Shown: positions 50,475 through 59,590 of the stretch, one piece after another | How positions within the stretch are numbered: position 1 is the first letter of the stretch | How the letters are laid out: every line of letters starts with the position of its first letter | Position numbers and translations under genes: made by a program | The notes under the pieces: generated by a model | Databases searched by the model: none | Told to the model about the DNA's origin: nothing | The model's input: only the letters and a program-made list of their open reading frames with translations | Source of the DNA: Candidatus Ozemobacteraceae bacterium | GTDB taxonomy: Bacteria > Muiribacteriota > Ozemobacteria > Ozemobacterales > Ozemobacteraceae | DNA: 64,000 nt | Direction of reading: 5' to 3' | Assembly: GCA_035373905.1 (NCBI GenBank) | Contig: DAOSOK010000014.1 | Location: 51,423 to 115,422 of the forward strand

Positions 50475-51892
50475 CCGACAACGCAATGCACCGATCCACG
50501 GCACCGGCCCGGGAACTTCTTCCCCAGGATATCGTCGCCGAACTCGACCGGTATATCGTCGGCCAGCAGAAGGCCAAACGCGCCGTCGCGATCGCCTGGC
50601 GGAACCGCTTTCGCCGCAGCCTCGTCAAAGGGCCGCTGTATGACGACATCCGCCCGAAAAATATCCTGATGATCGGCCCCACCGGCGTCGGCAAGACCGA
50701 GATCGCCCGCAGGCTGACCCAGATCGCGAACGTCCCGTTCCTCAAGGTCGAGGCCACAAAGTTCACCGAAGTGGGCTACGTCGGCCGCGACGTCGACTCG
50801 ATCATCCGCGACCTCGTCGAAACCGGGCTTCGCATCGTCCGGGCGCGCCGCATGGCCGAGCTCGCTCCCCAGGTCCAGGCGCGCGTGCGCGAGCGGCTGC
50901 TCGACCTGCTTCTGCCGAGAAAGCACCCGCTGAGCGGGTTCGAACGGGGCTCAACAAAACACCACGAAATGCCGATGGACCGTATAGAGCCTGATTCCCA
51001 CGACACGATCCGCGACCACCTGGCCGCCAAGCTCGACGCGGGACAGCTCGATGAACAGACTGTCGAAATCGAGGTGACCGAGAACGTGACACCGACCGTC
51101 GAAGTCATTTCCCACAGTGGGGTCGAGGAAATGGGCTTCAACCTTCAGGGAATCCAGTCCATGCTCGGGACCATCCTCCCCGGTCGGCGCGGCCGGCGGC
51201 GTGTCACGGTCCGAGAGGCGCGCGAGCAGCTGACGAACGAAGAGACGGCCCGGCTGGTCGATTCCGAAGAGAGCCAGCGCGAGGCCGTGAAGCTCGTGGA
51301 ATCGCACGGCGTCGTCTTCCTCGACGAGATCGACAAGATCGCCGCCTCCTACGTCAGCAAGAGCGGCCCCGACGTCTCCCGCGAAGGCGTGCAGCGCGAC
51401 CTGCTGCCCCTCGTCGAGGGCACGACGGTCATGACGAAGCACGGCCCGGTGAACACCGACCACATCCTGTTCATTGCGGCCGGCGCGTTCACGGTCACCA
51501 AGCCGTCCGACCTGATTCCCGAGCTCCAGGGGCGATTCCCGGTTCGGGTCGAGCTCGACAAGCTCACCGCCGCCGACTTCGAGCGCATTCTCACCGAGCC
51601 GACAAACGCCCTGACTCGCCAGTATGCGGCGCTTCTCGCCGCTGACGGCGTCGACCTGGTCTTCACGCCCGAAGCCATCGAGCGCATCGCCTCGTTCGCC
51701 GTCATGGTGAACACGATGCAGGAAAACATCGGCGCGCGTCGCCTGCACACGGTGATCGAGCGGCTCCTCGACGAGGTCAGCTTCGACGCCCCCAAGGCCG
51801 CGCAGGGCCGGTATGAAGTCACTCCCGAGCTGGTCGACCGCGTTCTGGGTCCGTTCCTCAAGGACCAAGACCTCGCCCGGTTCATTCTCTGA
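50471..51892 (+). CDS. hslU: ATP-dependent protease ATPase subunit HslU
   Basis: A 473-residue AAA+ unfoldase partner of HslV. Start ATG 50471 overlaps the hslV stop. Visible features: N-terminal VAELDRYIVGQQKAKRAVAI, Walker A GPTGVGKTE (69-77), the pore motif GYVGRD (in FTEVGYVGRDVDS), Walker B VVFLDEIDK, the I-domain between (about 115-245) and NIGARRLHTVIERLL at the C-terminal side. The last residues end in FIL, as needed to activate HslV. Length is slightly above the family's usual 440-450. Confidence 0.97.
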   Translation: MTDNAMHRSTAPARELLPQDIVAELDRYIVGQQKAKRAVAIAWRNRFRRSLVKGPLYDDIRPKNILMIGPTGVGKTEIARRLTQIANVPFLKVEATKFTEVGYVGRDVDSIIRDLVETGLRIVRARRMAELAPQVQARVRERLLDLLLPRKHPLSGFERGSTKHHEMPMDRIEPDSHDTIRDHLAAKLDAGQLDEQTVEIEVTENVTPTVEVISHSGVEEMGFNLQGIQSMLGTILPGRRGRRRVTVREAREQLTNEETARLVDSEESQREAVKLVESHGVVFLDEIDKIAASYVSKSGPDVSREGVQRDLLPLVEGTTVMTKHGPVNTDHILFIAAGAFTVTKPSDLIPELQGRFPVRVELDKLTAADFERILTEPTNALTRQYAALLAADGVDLVFTPEAIERIASFAVMVNTMQENIGARRLHTVIERLLDEVSFDAPKAAQGRYEVTPELVDRVLGPFLKDQDLARFIL

Positions 51893-51907
51893 CAGGAGGC
51901 ATCACGC

Positions 51908-52330
51908 ATGTTCCGCGATCTGACCGAAACCTCCACCCTCAATCTTCTCGCGAAGGGCCTCGGAACGGCCGCCCTGCGCCACAAGGTCATTTCGAACAAC
52001 ATCGCGAACGTGAACACGCCCGGCTTCAAACGCCAGGTCGTCAGCTTCGAGGACGAGATGGCGAAAGTGTTCGACGGACGCCCCGAACTCGCCGGGAAGC
52101 GCACCGACGACAGGCATATTCCCATAGATAACATCAACTATATGGATGTGACGCCATCCGTCGCGACCGATCGCGTGCATGTCATGCGCAACGACCGGAA
52201 CAACGTCGACATCGACGTCGAGATGGCCGATCTTTCCAAGAACACGATGCTGTATCAGATCGAATCGACGCGGCTCGCGGCGATGTTCTCGGATCTGAAC
52301 GACATCATCACGAGAGGAGGTAGAGCCTGA
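51908..52330 (+). CDS. flgB: Flagellar basal-body rod protein FlgB
   Basis: A 140-residue rod protein. The N-terminal motif SNNIANVNTPGFKRQVVSFE is the typical FlgB/C rod signature. It builds the proximal rod outside the MS-ring, exported by the flagellar type III system without a signal peptide. It lies 15 bases after hslU with a good ribosome site (GGAGG), the start of the flagellar part of the operon, and its last base overlaps flgC's ATG. Confidence 0.95.
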   Translation: MFRDLTETSTLNLLAKGLGTAALRHKVISNNIANVNTPGFKRQVVSFEDEMAKVFDGRPELAGKRTDDRHIPIDNINYMDVTPSVATDRVHVMRNDRNNVDIDVEMADLSKNTMLYQIESTRLAAMFSDLNDIITRGGRA

Positions 52331-52776
52331 TGGGTCTCTTCGGCGCCATCGACACATCCGCTTCCGGCCTGACCGCGGAGCGTCTCCGGATGGACGTGAT
52401 CTCGAACAACATCGCGAACGTGAACACGACGCGCACCGAGGACGGCGGTCCGTTCCGGCGCCAGTTGTGCATCTTCCAGTCGCGCAGCCACGAGCACCGG
52501 TGGCCGTTTACGGCCGCCACCGAGCGCGGCAAATCGCCGGTCGGCACGGGCGTCAGGGTCGCGGGCGTGATGTCCGACCAGTCGCCCTTCAAGCTCGTCT
52601 ACGACCCGAACCACCCCGACGCGGACAAAGACGGCTACGTCCGGTTCCCCAACATCAACATTGTGCATGAGATGGTCGACATGATCACATGCACGCGGGC
52701 CTACGAAGCCAACGTCACGAGCATCAACGCGGCGAAGGACATCGTGAACTCGGCGCTTGGCATCGGAAGACGATGA
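52330..52776 (+). CDS. flgC: Flagellar basal-body rod protein FlgC
   Basis: A 148-residue rod protein with DTSASGLTAERLRMDVISNN and IANVNTT at the N-terminus and EMVDMITCTRAYEANVTSIN at the C-terminus, both diagnostic of FlgC. It forms the proximal rod with FlgB and FliE. The FlgB stop and FlgC start overlap by one base (TGATG). FliE follows after 5 bases. Confidence 0.96.
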   Translation: MGLFGAIDTSASGLTAERLRMDVISNNIANVNTTRTEDGGPFRRQLCIFQSRSHEHRWPFTAATERGKSPVGTGVRVAGVMSDQSPFKLVYDPNHPDADKDGYVRFPNINIVHEMVDMITCTRAYEANVTSINAAKDIVNSALGIGRR

Positions 52777-52781
52777 GGTAG

Positions 52782-53087
52782 ATGACGGAGATGCGCATCG
52801 AATCAATTACCCCGTTCGAAACAGGCAAACCCAGCGCCGCGTCCCGCATCGACGCGAAGGAGCAGTGGCAGATGTTCGCCGACAAGCTTCAGACGGCGAT
52901 CACCGAGGTCGACGACCTCGAGAAGGCATCGCAGAAGCTCACGCAGGACGCCGTCCTGGGCCGCGTCGAAAACCTCCACGACGTCATGATCGCGGCGGAA
53001 AAGGCCCGCACCGCCATGAACCTGACGCTCGAGGTCCGCAACAAGGCGCTTGAAGCCTACAAGGAAATCATGCGCATGCAGTTCTGA
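52782..53087 (+). CDS. fliE: Flagellar hook-basal body complex protein FliE
   Basis: A 101-residue protein, the adaptor between the MS-ring and the rod. The C-terminal half holds the typical VLGRVENLHDVMIAAEKART and LTLEVRNKALEAYKEIMRMQ. The first gene section (flgB-flgC-fliE) ends here, and a 142-base gap follows before fliF. The gap contains a small hairpin (GCCCGC/GCGGGC around 53189-53205) but no recognisable promoter or gene. Confidence 0.93.
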   Translation: MTEMRIESITPFETGKPSAASRIDAKEQWQMFADKLQTAITEVDDLEKASQKLTQDAVLGRVENLHDVMIAAEKARTAMNLTLEVRNKALEAYKEIMRMQF

Positions 53088-53229
53088 TGAGGCATGAACA
53101 CTCGTTCTGCATACACGGTCTTTTCATCATCGAGCTTGAAACCCCGGCCTTCCATGACCTGAAACATCAGGCAGGATACGTTGGGCGCCCGCGGAAGGCG
53201 GGCAACACGGAGTAGGGAGTAAGGCAAAC

Positions 53230-55134
53230 ATGACCGAGTTCTTGCGGCAACTCTGGGAGCCCATCGCGAAGCTTCCCCGGGCCCAGCAGATCATGCTGGC
53301 CGGTATCGTCATACTTGTATTCGCCGGTATTATAACGGCCACGATGTGGGGTTCACAGAAGGACTTCACGCCGCTCTTTGAAGAACAGCTGAAACTCGAG
53401 GACGCCGGCAAGGTCGTTGCGAAGCTGAAGGAACTGAACATCGAGTACAAGCTCGGCGCCACGAGCTCGGACATCCAGGTCCCGCTCACCGACAAGAGCT
53501 ACATTCTTCTCCAGCTCGCCCAGGAGAAGACCCTGCCCCAAGCCCGCGCCGGCTGGTCGAAGCTGATCGACGACCGGTCGATGTTCGCCGGCACGACGAA
53601 GGACGAGTTCGAGCTCAACTTCGTCCGCGGCCTCCAGGACGAGCTGGAAAGCTCGCTGATGCGTTACGACGCCGTCGAGAGCGCGGAGGTCCACATCACC
53701 AAGCCGAAGAAAGAAGTCTTCAAGGAGGACCAGAAGGAGCCGACGGCCGCCGTCTTCCTCAAGCTCCGGCCGAACAAGGACCTCGACCGAGACAAGGTCC
53801 GCGCCATTCGAGAGTGGCTGTCCTCAGCTGTCGAGGGACTCAAGCCCGAGAATATCCGCATCACCGACACCGAGGCGCACGACCTGACCCGCCTCCTCGA
53901 CGAGGACGAAGACATGACCCTCGACAAGGTCAAGTCGGCCCAGCTCAAGCACACGATCGAAGTCGAGAAACGCCTCGAAAAGAAGCTTCGCAGCCAACTC
54001 GAAGAGGCGTTCGGCAGCGGCAAGGCGTCCGTGCGCGTCACCGCCACGATGGACTTCGACCAGAAGGAAGCGCTCGCGGAAGTGCTGATTCCTCCAGTCG
54101 AAGGCGCGACGATGGGCGTCATTGTTTCCCAGAAAATCGAGAACGAAGCCTACGAAGGCAAGGACCTCACGAAAGACGGCGAGCCCGGCGTGAATTCGAA
54201 CCTGCCGCCCGGCGCGCCGGCCTACCCTTCGACCGAGGGCACCACCGCCAACAAATACCAGCGGAACGCGGCGATCCAGAACGTCGATTACACGAGATCG
54301 AAGGAAAAGTTCGTCAAGGAACAGGGCACCATCAAGCGCCTCTCGGTCTCGATCATTCTCGACGGCAACTCGGAGAAGGTGCCGCCAAGTCTCGAGGAAC
54401 AGATCAGGAGCGTCGCCCAGGCCTCGGTCGGCTTCGACAAGAAGCGCGGCGACCTGCTCACCCTCATGGTGTATCCGTTCAACAACGACATGGCCGAGAA
54501 AGCCCGCCGCGACATGGTGGAGCGGCAGCATCAGGAGCGAACGATGTTCATGATTGTCATTGGACTGTTGATGGCCATTCCCGTCATGCTCGGAATGGTG
54601 TATATTTTCGTCCGGATGTCGCGGGCACGGGCGATGGTCAAGGAGCAGGAAGCGCTCGTGGAAGCGACCCGGGCGAAGGAACAGCTGCGGCAAGCCGAAG
54701 AGATGCGCAAGCAGAAGATTCGGGAGCAGCAGGAGATGGAGTGGGAGCGCCGCTTCCAGGACATCAACAACTTCTTCCCGGAGATCAAGGAGCTCGAGGA
54801 AAAGCGGCGCAAGGTGCAGGATCTGCGGCAGAAGGCCTACTCCTATGCGCGCGAACAGGACGTCATGCCGCCTGACTTCGACGAGATGACGCCCGAAGAG
54901 CAGTATCTGTTCCGCGAGGCGTTCAAGCGCAAGGCGGACGGCACGCTCGACGACGGCCTCGCCCGCATCGAGGCCCTCATCGGCGAGCGGGAACGGGCCC
55001 ACCAGGCCGAGATGGACAAGCTCGCCCAGGAGGCCAACGTGCGCGCCAAGCTCGAAGACCGCGTGCGGCAGCTCGTGGAAAGCAAACCGGAGGATGCGGT
55101 GCAGGTTCTCCGCATCTGGCTCGAGGAGGAATAA
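53230..55134 (+). CDS. fliF: Flagellar MS-ring protein FliF
   Basis: A 634-residue protein with an N-terminal transmembrane segment (about residues 20-40), ring-building motifs in the periplasmic part (FTPLFEEQLKLEDAGKVVAK, DEFELNFVRGLQDELESSL, KPENIRITDTEAHDLTRLL), a second transmembrane segment (about 440-460) and a long charged C-terminal part. The C-terminus after that helix is about 170 residues with strong coiled coil (EATRAKEQLRQAEEMRKQK), longer than in most FliF. It holds the rotor protein FliG, which is encoded six bases downstream. The N-terminal start ATG 53230 gives a basic-poor leader but the expected first helix. Confidence 0.95.
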   Translation: MTEFLRQLWEPIAKLPRAQQIMLAGIVILVFAGIITATMWGSQKDFTPLFEEQLKLEDAGKVVAKLKELNIEYKLGATSSDIQVPLTDKSYILLQLAQEKTLPQARAGWSKLIDDRSMFAGTTKDEFELNFVRGLQDELESSLMRYDAVESAEVHITKPKKEVFKEDQKEPTAAVFLKLRPNKDLDRDKVRAIREWLSSAVEGLKPENIRITDTEAHDLTRLLDEDEDMTLDKVKSAQLKHTIEVEKRLEKKLRSQLEEAFGSGKASVRVTATMDFDQKEALAEVLIPPVEGATMGVIVSQKIENEAYEGKDLTKDGEPGVNSNLPPGAPAYPSTEGTTANKYQRNAAIQNVDYTRSKEKFVKEQGTIKRLSVSIILDGNSEKVPPSLEEQIRSVAQASVGFDKKRGDLLTLMVYPFNNDMAEKARRDMVERQHQERTMFMIVIGLLMAIPVMLGMVYIFVRMSRARAMVKEQEALVEATRAKEQLRQAEEMRKQKIREQQEMEWERRFQDINNFFPEIKELEEKRRKVQDLRQKAYSYAREQDVMPPDFDEMTPEEQYLFREAFKRKADGTLDDGLARIEALIGERERAHQAEMDKLAQEANVRAKLEDRVRQLVESKPEDAVQVLRIWLEEE

Positions 55135-55140
55135 CGCTCC

Positions 55141-56202
55141 GTGGCAAAGGGTCTCGAAAAACTTCTTGCAGGCTCGAGGGAAGTCGACGGCGACGAACTC
55201 GGGCCGCAGCTTTCGGGAAAAGCGAAAGCCGCGATTCTGCTCATTTTCCTCGGGCCCGAGGCCAGCGGAAAGATGTTCCAGTCCCTGACGGACCCGGAGA
55301 TCGAGGCGCTGACGATCGAGATCGCCAAGCAGCGCAAGATCTCGACCGAAGCGAAACTGCTGGTGCTCGGCGAGTTCGAGCACCTGATGATGGCGCGCGA
55401 ATTCTACGCCGAGGGCGGCCTCGACTACGCGAAGCAGCTGCTCGAGAAGGCCGTCGGCCCGAGCAAGGCGCTCGAGGTGCTCTCGCGCATGGGCACGTCG
55501 CTTCAGGTGCGGCCGTTCGAAGCGGCCCGCAGCGCCGACCCGACCCAGCTGGCGACGCTGATCCAGACCGAACACCCGCAGCTGATCGCCCTCATCATGT
55601 CGTATCTCCAGCCGGAAAAGGCGGCGATGATTCTCCAGTCGCTGCCGGCCGACATCCAGACCGAGATCGTGAAGCGGCTCGCCCTGATGGACCGGACCAG
55701 CCCCGACATTACGCGCGAGGTCGAGAACTTCCTCGAGAAAAAGCTGTCGTCGCTCATCGGCCAGGACTTCGCGAGCGCGGGCGGCCTCGATTCGCTGGTC
55801 AACGTGCTCAACCAGGTCGACCGCGCCACCGAGAAGACGATCATCGAGACCATGGAAGTGCAGGAGCCGAGCCTCGCCGAAGAGATCAAGAAGCGCCTGT
55901 TCGTGTTCGAGGACGTGGTGCTGATCGACGATCGCGGCATCCAGCGCCTCATGAAGGAAGTCGATCCGAAGGATCTCTCGGTCGCCCTCAAGGGCGTCAC
56001 CGACGAGGTGAAGGAGAAGTTCTACAAAAACATGTCGAAGCGCGCCGCCGAAATGCTCAAGGAAGAAATGGCCTACATGGGGCCGGTGCGCATCCGCGAC
56101 GTCGACCAGGCGCAACAGCGCATCGTCGGCGTCGTCAAGACTCTCGAAGGCAAGGGCGAAATCGTCATATCGCGCCCGGGCGAGGAGGAACTGATTGGCT
56201 GA
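55141..56202 (+). CDS. fliG: Flagellar motor switch protein FliG
   Basis: A 353-residue rotor protein that couples FliF to stator torque. GTG start. It contains the N-terminal domain (AKAAILLIFLGPEASGKMFQ), the middle domain with EHPQLIALIMSYLQPEKAAM, and the torque domain FliG-C (VFEDVVLIDDRGIQRLMKEV, DLSVALKG, MSKRAAEMLKEEMAYMGPVR). It ends in EELIG. The stop is overlapped by a second gene encoding a FliG C-terminal domain alone. Confidence 0.96.
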   Translation: MAKGLEKLLAGSREVDGDELGPQLSGKAKAAILLIFLGPEASGKMFQSLTDPEIEALTIEIAKQRKISTEAKLLVLGEFEHLMMAREFYAEGGLDYAKQLLEKAVGPSKALEVLSRMGTSLQVRPFEAARSADPTQLATLIQTEHPQLIALIMSYLQPEKAAMILQSLPADIQTEIVKRLALMDRTSPDITREVENFLEKKLSSLIGQDFASAGGLDSLVNVLNQVDRATEKTIIETMEVQEPSLAEEIKKRLFVFEDVVLIDDRGIQRLMKEVDPKDLSVALKGVTDEVKEKFYKNMSKRAAEMLKEEMAYMGPVRIRDVDQAQQRIVGVVKTLEGKGEIVISRPGEEELIG

Positions 56203-56659
56203 GCGATTCACGGACCCCTGGGCCCAGGGCCGGAAGGGCATAGACATACTGGCCGATATACTTCAGCACACCGATCCGGCGACCGTCGCGAACATCATGA
56301 AGAACCTGCAGCCCGAACTGCCGCAGATCGTGAGCGAACTGCGCCGGCGCCTGCTGGTGTTCGAGGACATCGCCCACGTCGATCCGCGCGGCGTGCAGAA
56401 GCTGCTCAAGCGCATCACGATGCGCGACCTCGCCCTCGCGCTGAAGGGGGCGCCCGACAGCGTGCTGCAGAATCTGGGCACCAACATGTCGCAGCATCTC
56501 ATCCAGGATCTGCGCGACGAGATCACCGCGATCGGCCCCCGGCCGGCCGCCGAGATCGAAGCGGCGCGGGCTCGCATCCTCGGCATCGTCCGCGACCTGA
56601 TCAACCAGCGTGAGCTGTATATCGAGCGGCCGGGCCAGCCGTCACGGACGGTTCTCTGA
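56195..56659 (+). CDS. Stand-alone FliG C-terminal-domain protein
   Basis: A 154-residue protein made up of the FliG torque domain alone: VFEDIAHVDPRGVQKLLKRI, MRDLALALKG, NMSQHLIQDLRDEITAIGPR, ARILGIVRDLINQRELYIE. The matching FliG segments are VFEDVVLIDDRGIQRLMKEV and DLSVALKG. The N-terminal and the first part of the middle domain are missing, but the frame is intact, starts at TTG 56195 with AGGAGG six bases upstream, and overlaps fliG by 8 bases, so it is a functional-looking partial duplication rather than a decayed remnant. It may join or modulate the C-ring. Confidence 0.85.
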   Translation: MAERFTDPWAQGRKGIDILADILQHTDPATVANIMKNLQPELPQIVSELRRRLLVFEDIAHVDPRGVQKLLKRITMRDLALALKGAPDSVLQNLGTNMSQHLIQDLRDEITAIGPRPAAEIEAARARILGIVRDLINQRELYIERPGQPSRTVL

Positions 56660-57765
56660 TGGCCAAGATCTTCAAGTCGTTCCAGGTCAGGATCGACCCG
56701 TCGACCAAAACCGCGGTTCCGACGGTGTGGCCGCCGCGCCCGCCCGGACCGCCGCCCGGCATGGACGAGGAAGAGGAAGACTCGACCTTCCACGCCATTC
56801 CCCCCGAGTCGCTCGGGAAGACCGCGAAGCCGATCGTTCCGCAGGCGCCGGGAGAGCATCCGCCGGAGAGCCACGAAGGCGCCCAAGGCGGCAGGTCGCC
56901 CGTTCCCCCCGAGGCGGCAGGCTCCGAAGGCCTGTCGGCAGAGGCGGCGGCGGCGCGCGCCGGATCGGCGAAATCGGCCGCTTCCCGCAAGTCGCTCGAG
57001 CTCGCGGCGCTCGAACAGCGCCTGCGCGACTGGGAGCAGCAGCTCACCCAGCGCGAAAGCCTCCTTCGCCAGGAGGAAGAAGCGTTGCACCGCGAGTCAC
57101 TTGCCCGCCGCCAGGCGCTCGAGCAGGAATCGGCCCGCATTCTCGAGATGGCGAAGAAAACATCCGAATCAAACCTCGCCGCGGCGCGCGCCGAGGCCGA
57201 GTCGATCCGCAAGAGCGCGGCCGTCGAGATCGAGACGGTGAAGCAGAAAGCCTATAAAGAAGGCTACGCGCTCGGCGAGGAGAAAGGCATATCGGCAGGC
57301 GAAAAAGCCGGGCGCGAGGAGATCAGTCTCGACTGGCAGAACCTGATGCAGGAAACCGAGATGCTGATCTCCGAGCTGAAGACGAGCCGCATGGCGATGC
57401 TCAAGTCTTCCGAAGAGGAGATGGTGCGACTCGTGATCGCGTTCGCCCGGAAAGTCTGCAAGGTCGAGCCGGTCGTGCAGCCCGAGATCATTCTCTCGAA
57501 CCTCGACGCGGCCATCAACAAGATCGCCGAAGCCGACAAGCTCGTGCTGCGCATCAACATGAAGGACAAAACGATGACCGAGGCGCACAAGGTCGAGCTG
57601 ATGCGGCGCCTTTCCACCGTCAGCGATCTGCGCGTCGTCGAGGACGGCTCGCTGCAGCCGGGCGGCGTGAAGATCGAGACGAACAGCGGCACGATCGACG
57701 CCACGATCGAAAGCCAGGCGCAGGAACTCGAAAACGCGCTGATGCGTTTCCTCAAACAGGAGTAG
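56659..57765 (+). CDS. fliH: Flagellar assembly protein FliH
   Basis: A 368-residue FliH, the regulator of the FliI ATPase. Order: a Pro/Ala/Glu-rich N-terminus (about 1-110), a long coiled coil with heptads (about 115-270, RLRDWEQQLTQRESLLRQEE and ARAEAESIRKSAAV), and a C-terminal globular half (VVQPEIILSNLDAAINKIAE and LRVVEDGSLQPGGVKIETNS). It follows the short FliG-C gene with a 1-base overlap and precedes fliI by six bases. The length exceeds the E. coli protein because of the disordered N-terminus. Confidence 0.9.
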   Translation: MAKIFKSFQVRIDPSTKTAVPTVWPPRPPGPPPGMDEEEEDSTFHAIPPESLGKTAKPIVPQAPGEHPPESHEGAQGGRSPVPPEAAGSEGLSAEAAAARAGSAKSAASRKSLELAALEQRLRDWEQQLTQRESLLRQEEEALHRESLARRQALEQESARILEMAKKTSESNLAAARAEAESIRKSAAVEIETVKQKAYKEGYALGEEKGISAGEKAGREEISLDWQNLMQETEMLISELKTSRMAMLKSSEEEMVRLVIAFARKVCKVEPVVQPEIILSNLDAAINKIAEADKLVLRINMKDKTMTEAHKVELMRRLSTVSDLRVVEDGSLQPGGVKIETNSGTIDATIESQAQELENALMRFLKQE

Positions 57766-57771
57766 CGCCGC

Positions 57772-59076
57772 GTGAGCTTCCGGTTTGAAGAATACGAGCG
57801 GATCATCGATTCGGCTGACACGGTGCGCGTCAACGGCCGCGTCAACCAGGTCGTCGGACTGCTCATCGAGGCGTCGGGGCCCCAGGCGGCCGTCGGCGAT
57901 CTCGTGCATGTGCTCACCGGTCTCGGACCGATGCCCTGCGAAGTCGTCGGATTCAGGCGCGGAGCGGTGCTTCTGATGCCGCTCATCAGCACCACAGGCA
58001 TCAGGCAGGGAAGCGAAGTCGTCCCGGCCGGCCTTCCGCTGTCAGCGCCGGCAGGCCAAGGCCTTCTGGGCCGTCTCGTCGACGGGCTCGGCGAACCGCT
58101 CGATGACAAGCCGCTGCCGGCGGGGCTGGTGAAGGTTCCCATCGTCCGCGATCCACCCAGCCCCTTCTCGCGGCGACGCATTCTCGAGCCTCTCGAGACC
58201 GGCGTTCGGGTGCTCGACGGCCTGTTCACGATCGGCAAGGGGCAACGTCTGGGCATTTTCTCGGGCTCGGGCGTCGGCAAGAGCACGCTGATGGGCATGA
58301 TCGCCCGCAACTCGAAGGCCGACGTCAACGTCATCGGCCTGGTCGGGGAACGAGGCCGCGAAGTGCGCGAATTCATCGAAAAGGATCTCGGCGAGGATGG
58401 GCTTCGCCGCTCCGTCGTCGTCGTCGCCACGTCCGACCGGCCGGCCCTTGTGCGCGTCAAGGCGGCCTTCACGGCCACCGCCATCGCCGAGTATTTCCGT
58501 GACCAAGGCATGGACGTCATGCTGATGATGGACTCGGTCACCCGCTTCGCCCTCGCCCAGCGCGAGATCGGCCTCGCCGTCGGCGAACCTCCCACGACGC
58601 GCGGCTACACGCCGTCGGTCTTCTCGCTGCTTCCCAAGCTGATGGAACGCGCTGGCACGGCCCGTACCGGCTCGATCACGGCGATCTACACGGTGCTGGT
58701 CGAAGGCGGCGACATGGACGAACCGGTCGCCGACGCGGTGCGCGGTATTCTCGACGGACACCTCGTGCTGAGCCGCGAGCTGGCCCAACAGAACATTTTT
58801 CCGGCGGTTGATATATTGGCAAGTATTTCTCGCCTGATGCCGGACATCGCGCCGAAGCGCCAGTTCGAGGCCGCAGGGAAGGCGAAAGACACGTATTCGA
58901 CCTACATGCAGTCGGCTGACCTGATCGGCATCGGCGCCTACAAGGCCGGCTCGAATCCGAAGATCGACACGGCGATCGCGAAACTGCCGAAGATCCAGGA
59001 ATTCATCAAGCAGGGCATCCGCGAGCAGACCACGTACGACGAGGCGGTCAAGTCGCTCGAAGCGCTCATGGCGTGA
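57772..59076 (+). CDS. fliI: Flagellum-specific ATPase FliI
   Basis: A 434-residue F1-beta-like ATPase that energises flagellar export. GTG start. Walker A GSGVGKST (165-172), Walker B region VMLMMDSVTRFALAQREIGL, then GEPPTTRGYTPSVFSLLPKL and the C-terminal DMDEPVADAVRGILDGHLVL and SRLMPDI are visible. It works with FliH and FliJ, encoded on both sides. It is the export-apparatus part of the operon. Confidence 0.97.
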   Translation: MSFRFEEYERIIDSADTVRVNGRVNQVVGLLIEASGPQAAVGDLVHVLTGLGPMPCEVVGFRRGAVLLMPLISTTGIRQGSEVVPAGLPLSAPAGQGLLGRLVDGLGEPLDDKPLPAGLVKVPIVRDPPSPFSRRRILEPLETGVRVLDGLFTIGKGQRLGIFSGSGVGKSTLMGMIARNSKADVNVIGLVGERGREVREFIEKDLGEDGLRRSVVVVATSDRPALVRVKAAFTATAIAEYFRDQGMDVMLMMDSVTRFALAQREIGLAVGEPPTTRGYTPSVFSLLPKLMERAGTARTGSITAIYTVLVEGGDMDEPVADAVRGILDGHLVLSRELAQQNIFPAVDILASISRLMPDIAPKRQFEAAGKAKDTYSTYMQSADLIGIGAYKAGSNPKIDTAIAKLPKIQEFIKQGIREQTTYDEAVKSLEALMA

Positions 59077-59100
59077 TGATGCGGCGGACGGTCGGCTGAC

Positions 59101-59589
59101 ATGGCGTTCAGATTTCGGTTCCAGCAGTTGCTAAACATCGCGATCCACGACGAGGACGCGGTGAAAGCAAGACTGGCCGTCAAGGACGGCCAGATCGCGG
59201 AGGCCGAGGCGCAGATACAGAAATACATCGATGAATATAATATTGGGCTCGAGGCAAAGGCGATCGACCTTCTTGCAGGCAGAATGGATCAGGTCCGGAT
59301 GTATCCGCTGTTTCTCGCGCGCCTCGCGAACGCCCGGTCGTTTTACGAGGAGGAGCGCGACCGCCTCATGGAGCAGCGGGCGAAGATCGTCGTCGAACTG
59401 AACGAAAAGCGCCGGGTCCGCAAAACCTACGAGCGAATCCTCGAGCGCGACCGCAAGCGGTATGTCACGCGAGAGCAGAAGCTCGAGCAGAAGCGACTCG
59501 ACGATTTCGCCTCGCGGCTTGGCCGGTTGAAATCAGGCGAGGAGGCGAACGAACCTGCCGTGCCGGCCAATCCGGGACAGGAGGGATAA
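59101..59589 (+). CDS. fliJ: Flagellar export protein FliJ
   Basis: A 162-residue, mostly helical coiled-coil protein whose N-terminus FRFRFQQLLNIAIHDEDAVK is the standard FliJ start. It is the chaperone-escort of the export ATPase. It lies 24 bases after fliI. Sequence conservation of FliJ is low, but length, coiled coil and position support the name. Confidence 0.85.
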   Translation: MAFRFRFQQLLNIAIHDEDAVKARLAVKDGQIAEAEAQIQKYIDEYNIGLEAKAIDLLAGRMDQVRMYPLFLARLANARSFYEEERDRLMEQRAKIVVELNEKRRVRKTYERILERDRKRYVTREQKLEQKRLDDFASRLGRLKSGEEANEPAVPANPGQEG

Positions 59590-59590
59590 A

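Noticed and set aside
53088..53229. Riboswitch or promoter before fliF
   Set aside because: A small hairpin exists, but none of the c-di-GMP or other riboswitch cores could be matched and no -35/-10 pair was found.
53824..56247. 807-codon open frame on the minus strand across fliF and fliG
   Set aside because: Antisense shadow of clearly identified flagellar genes.
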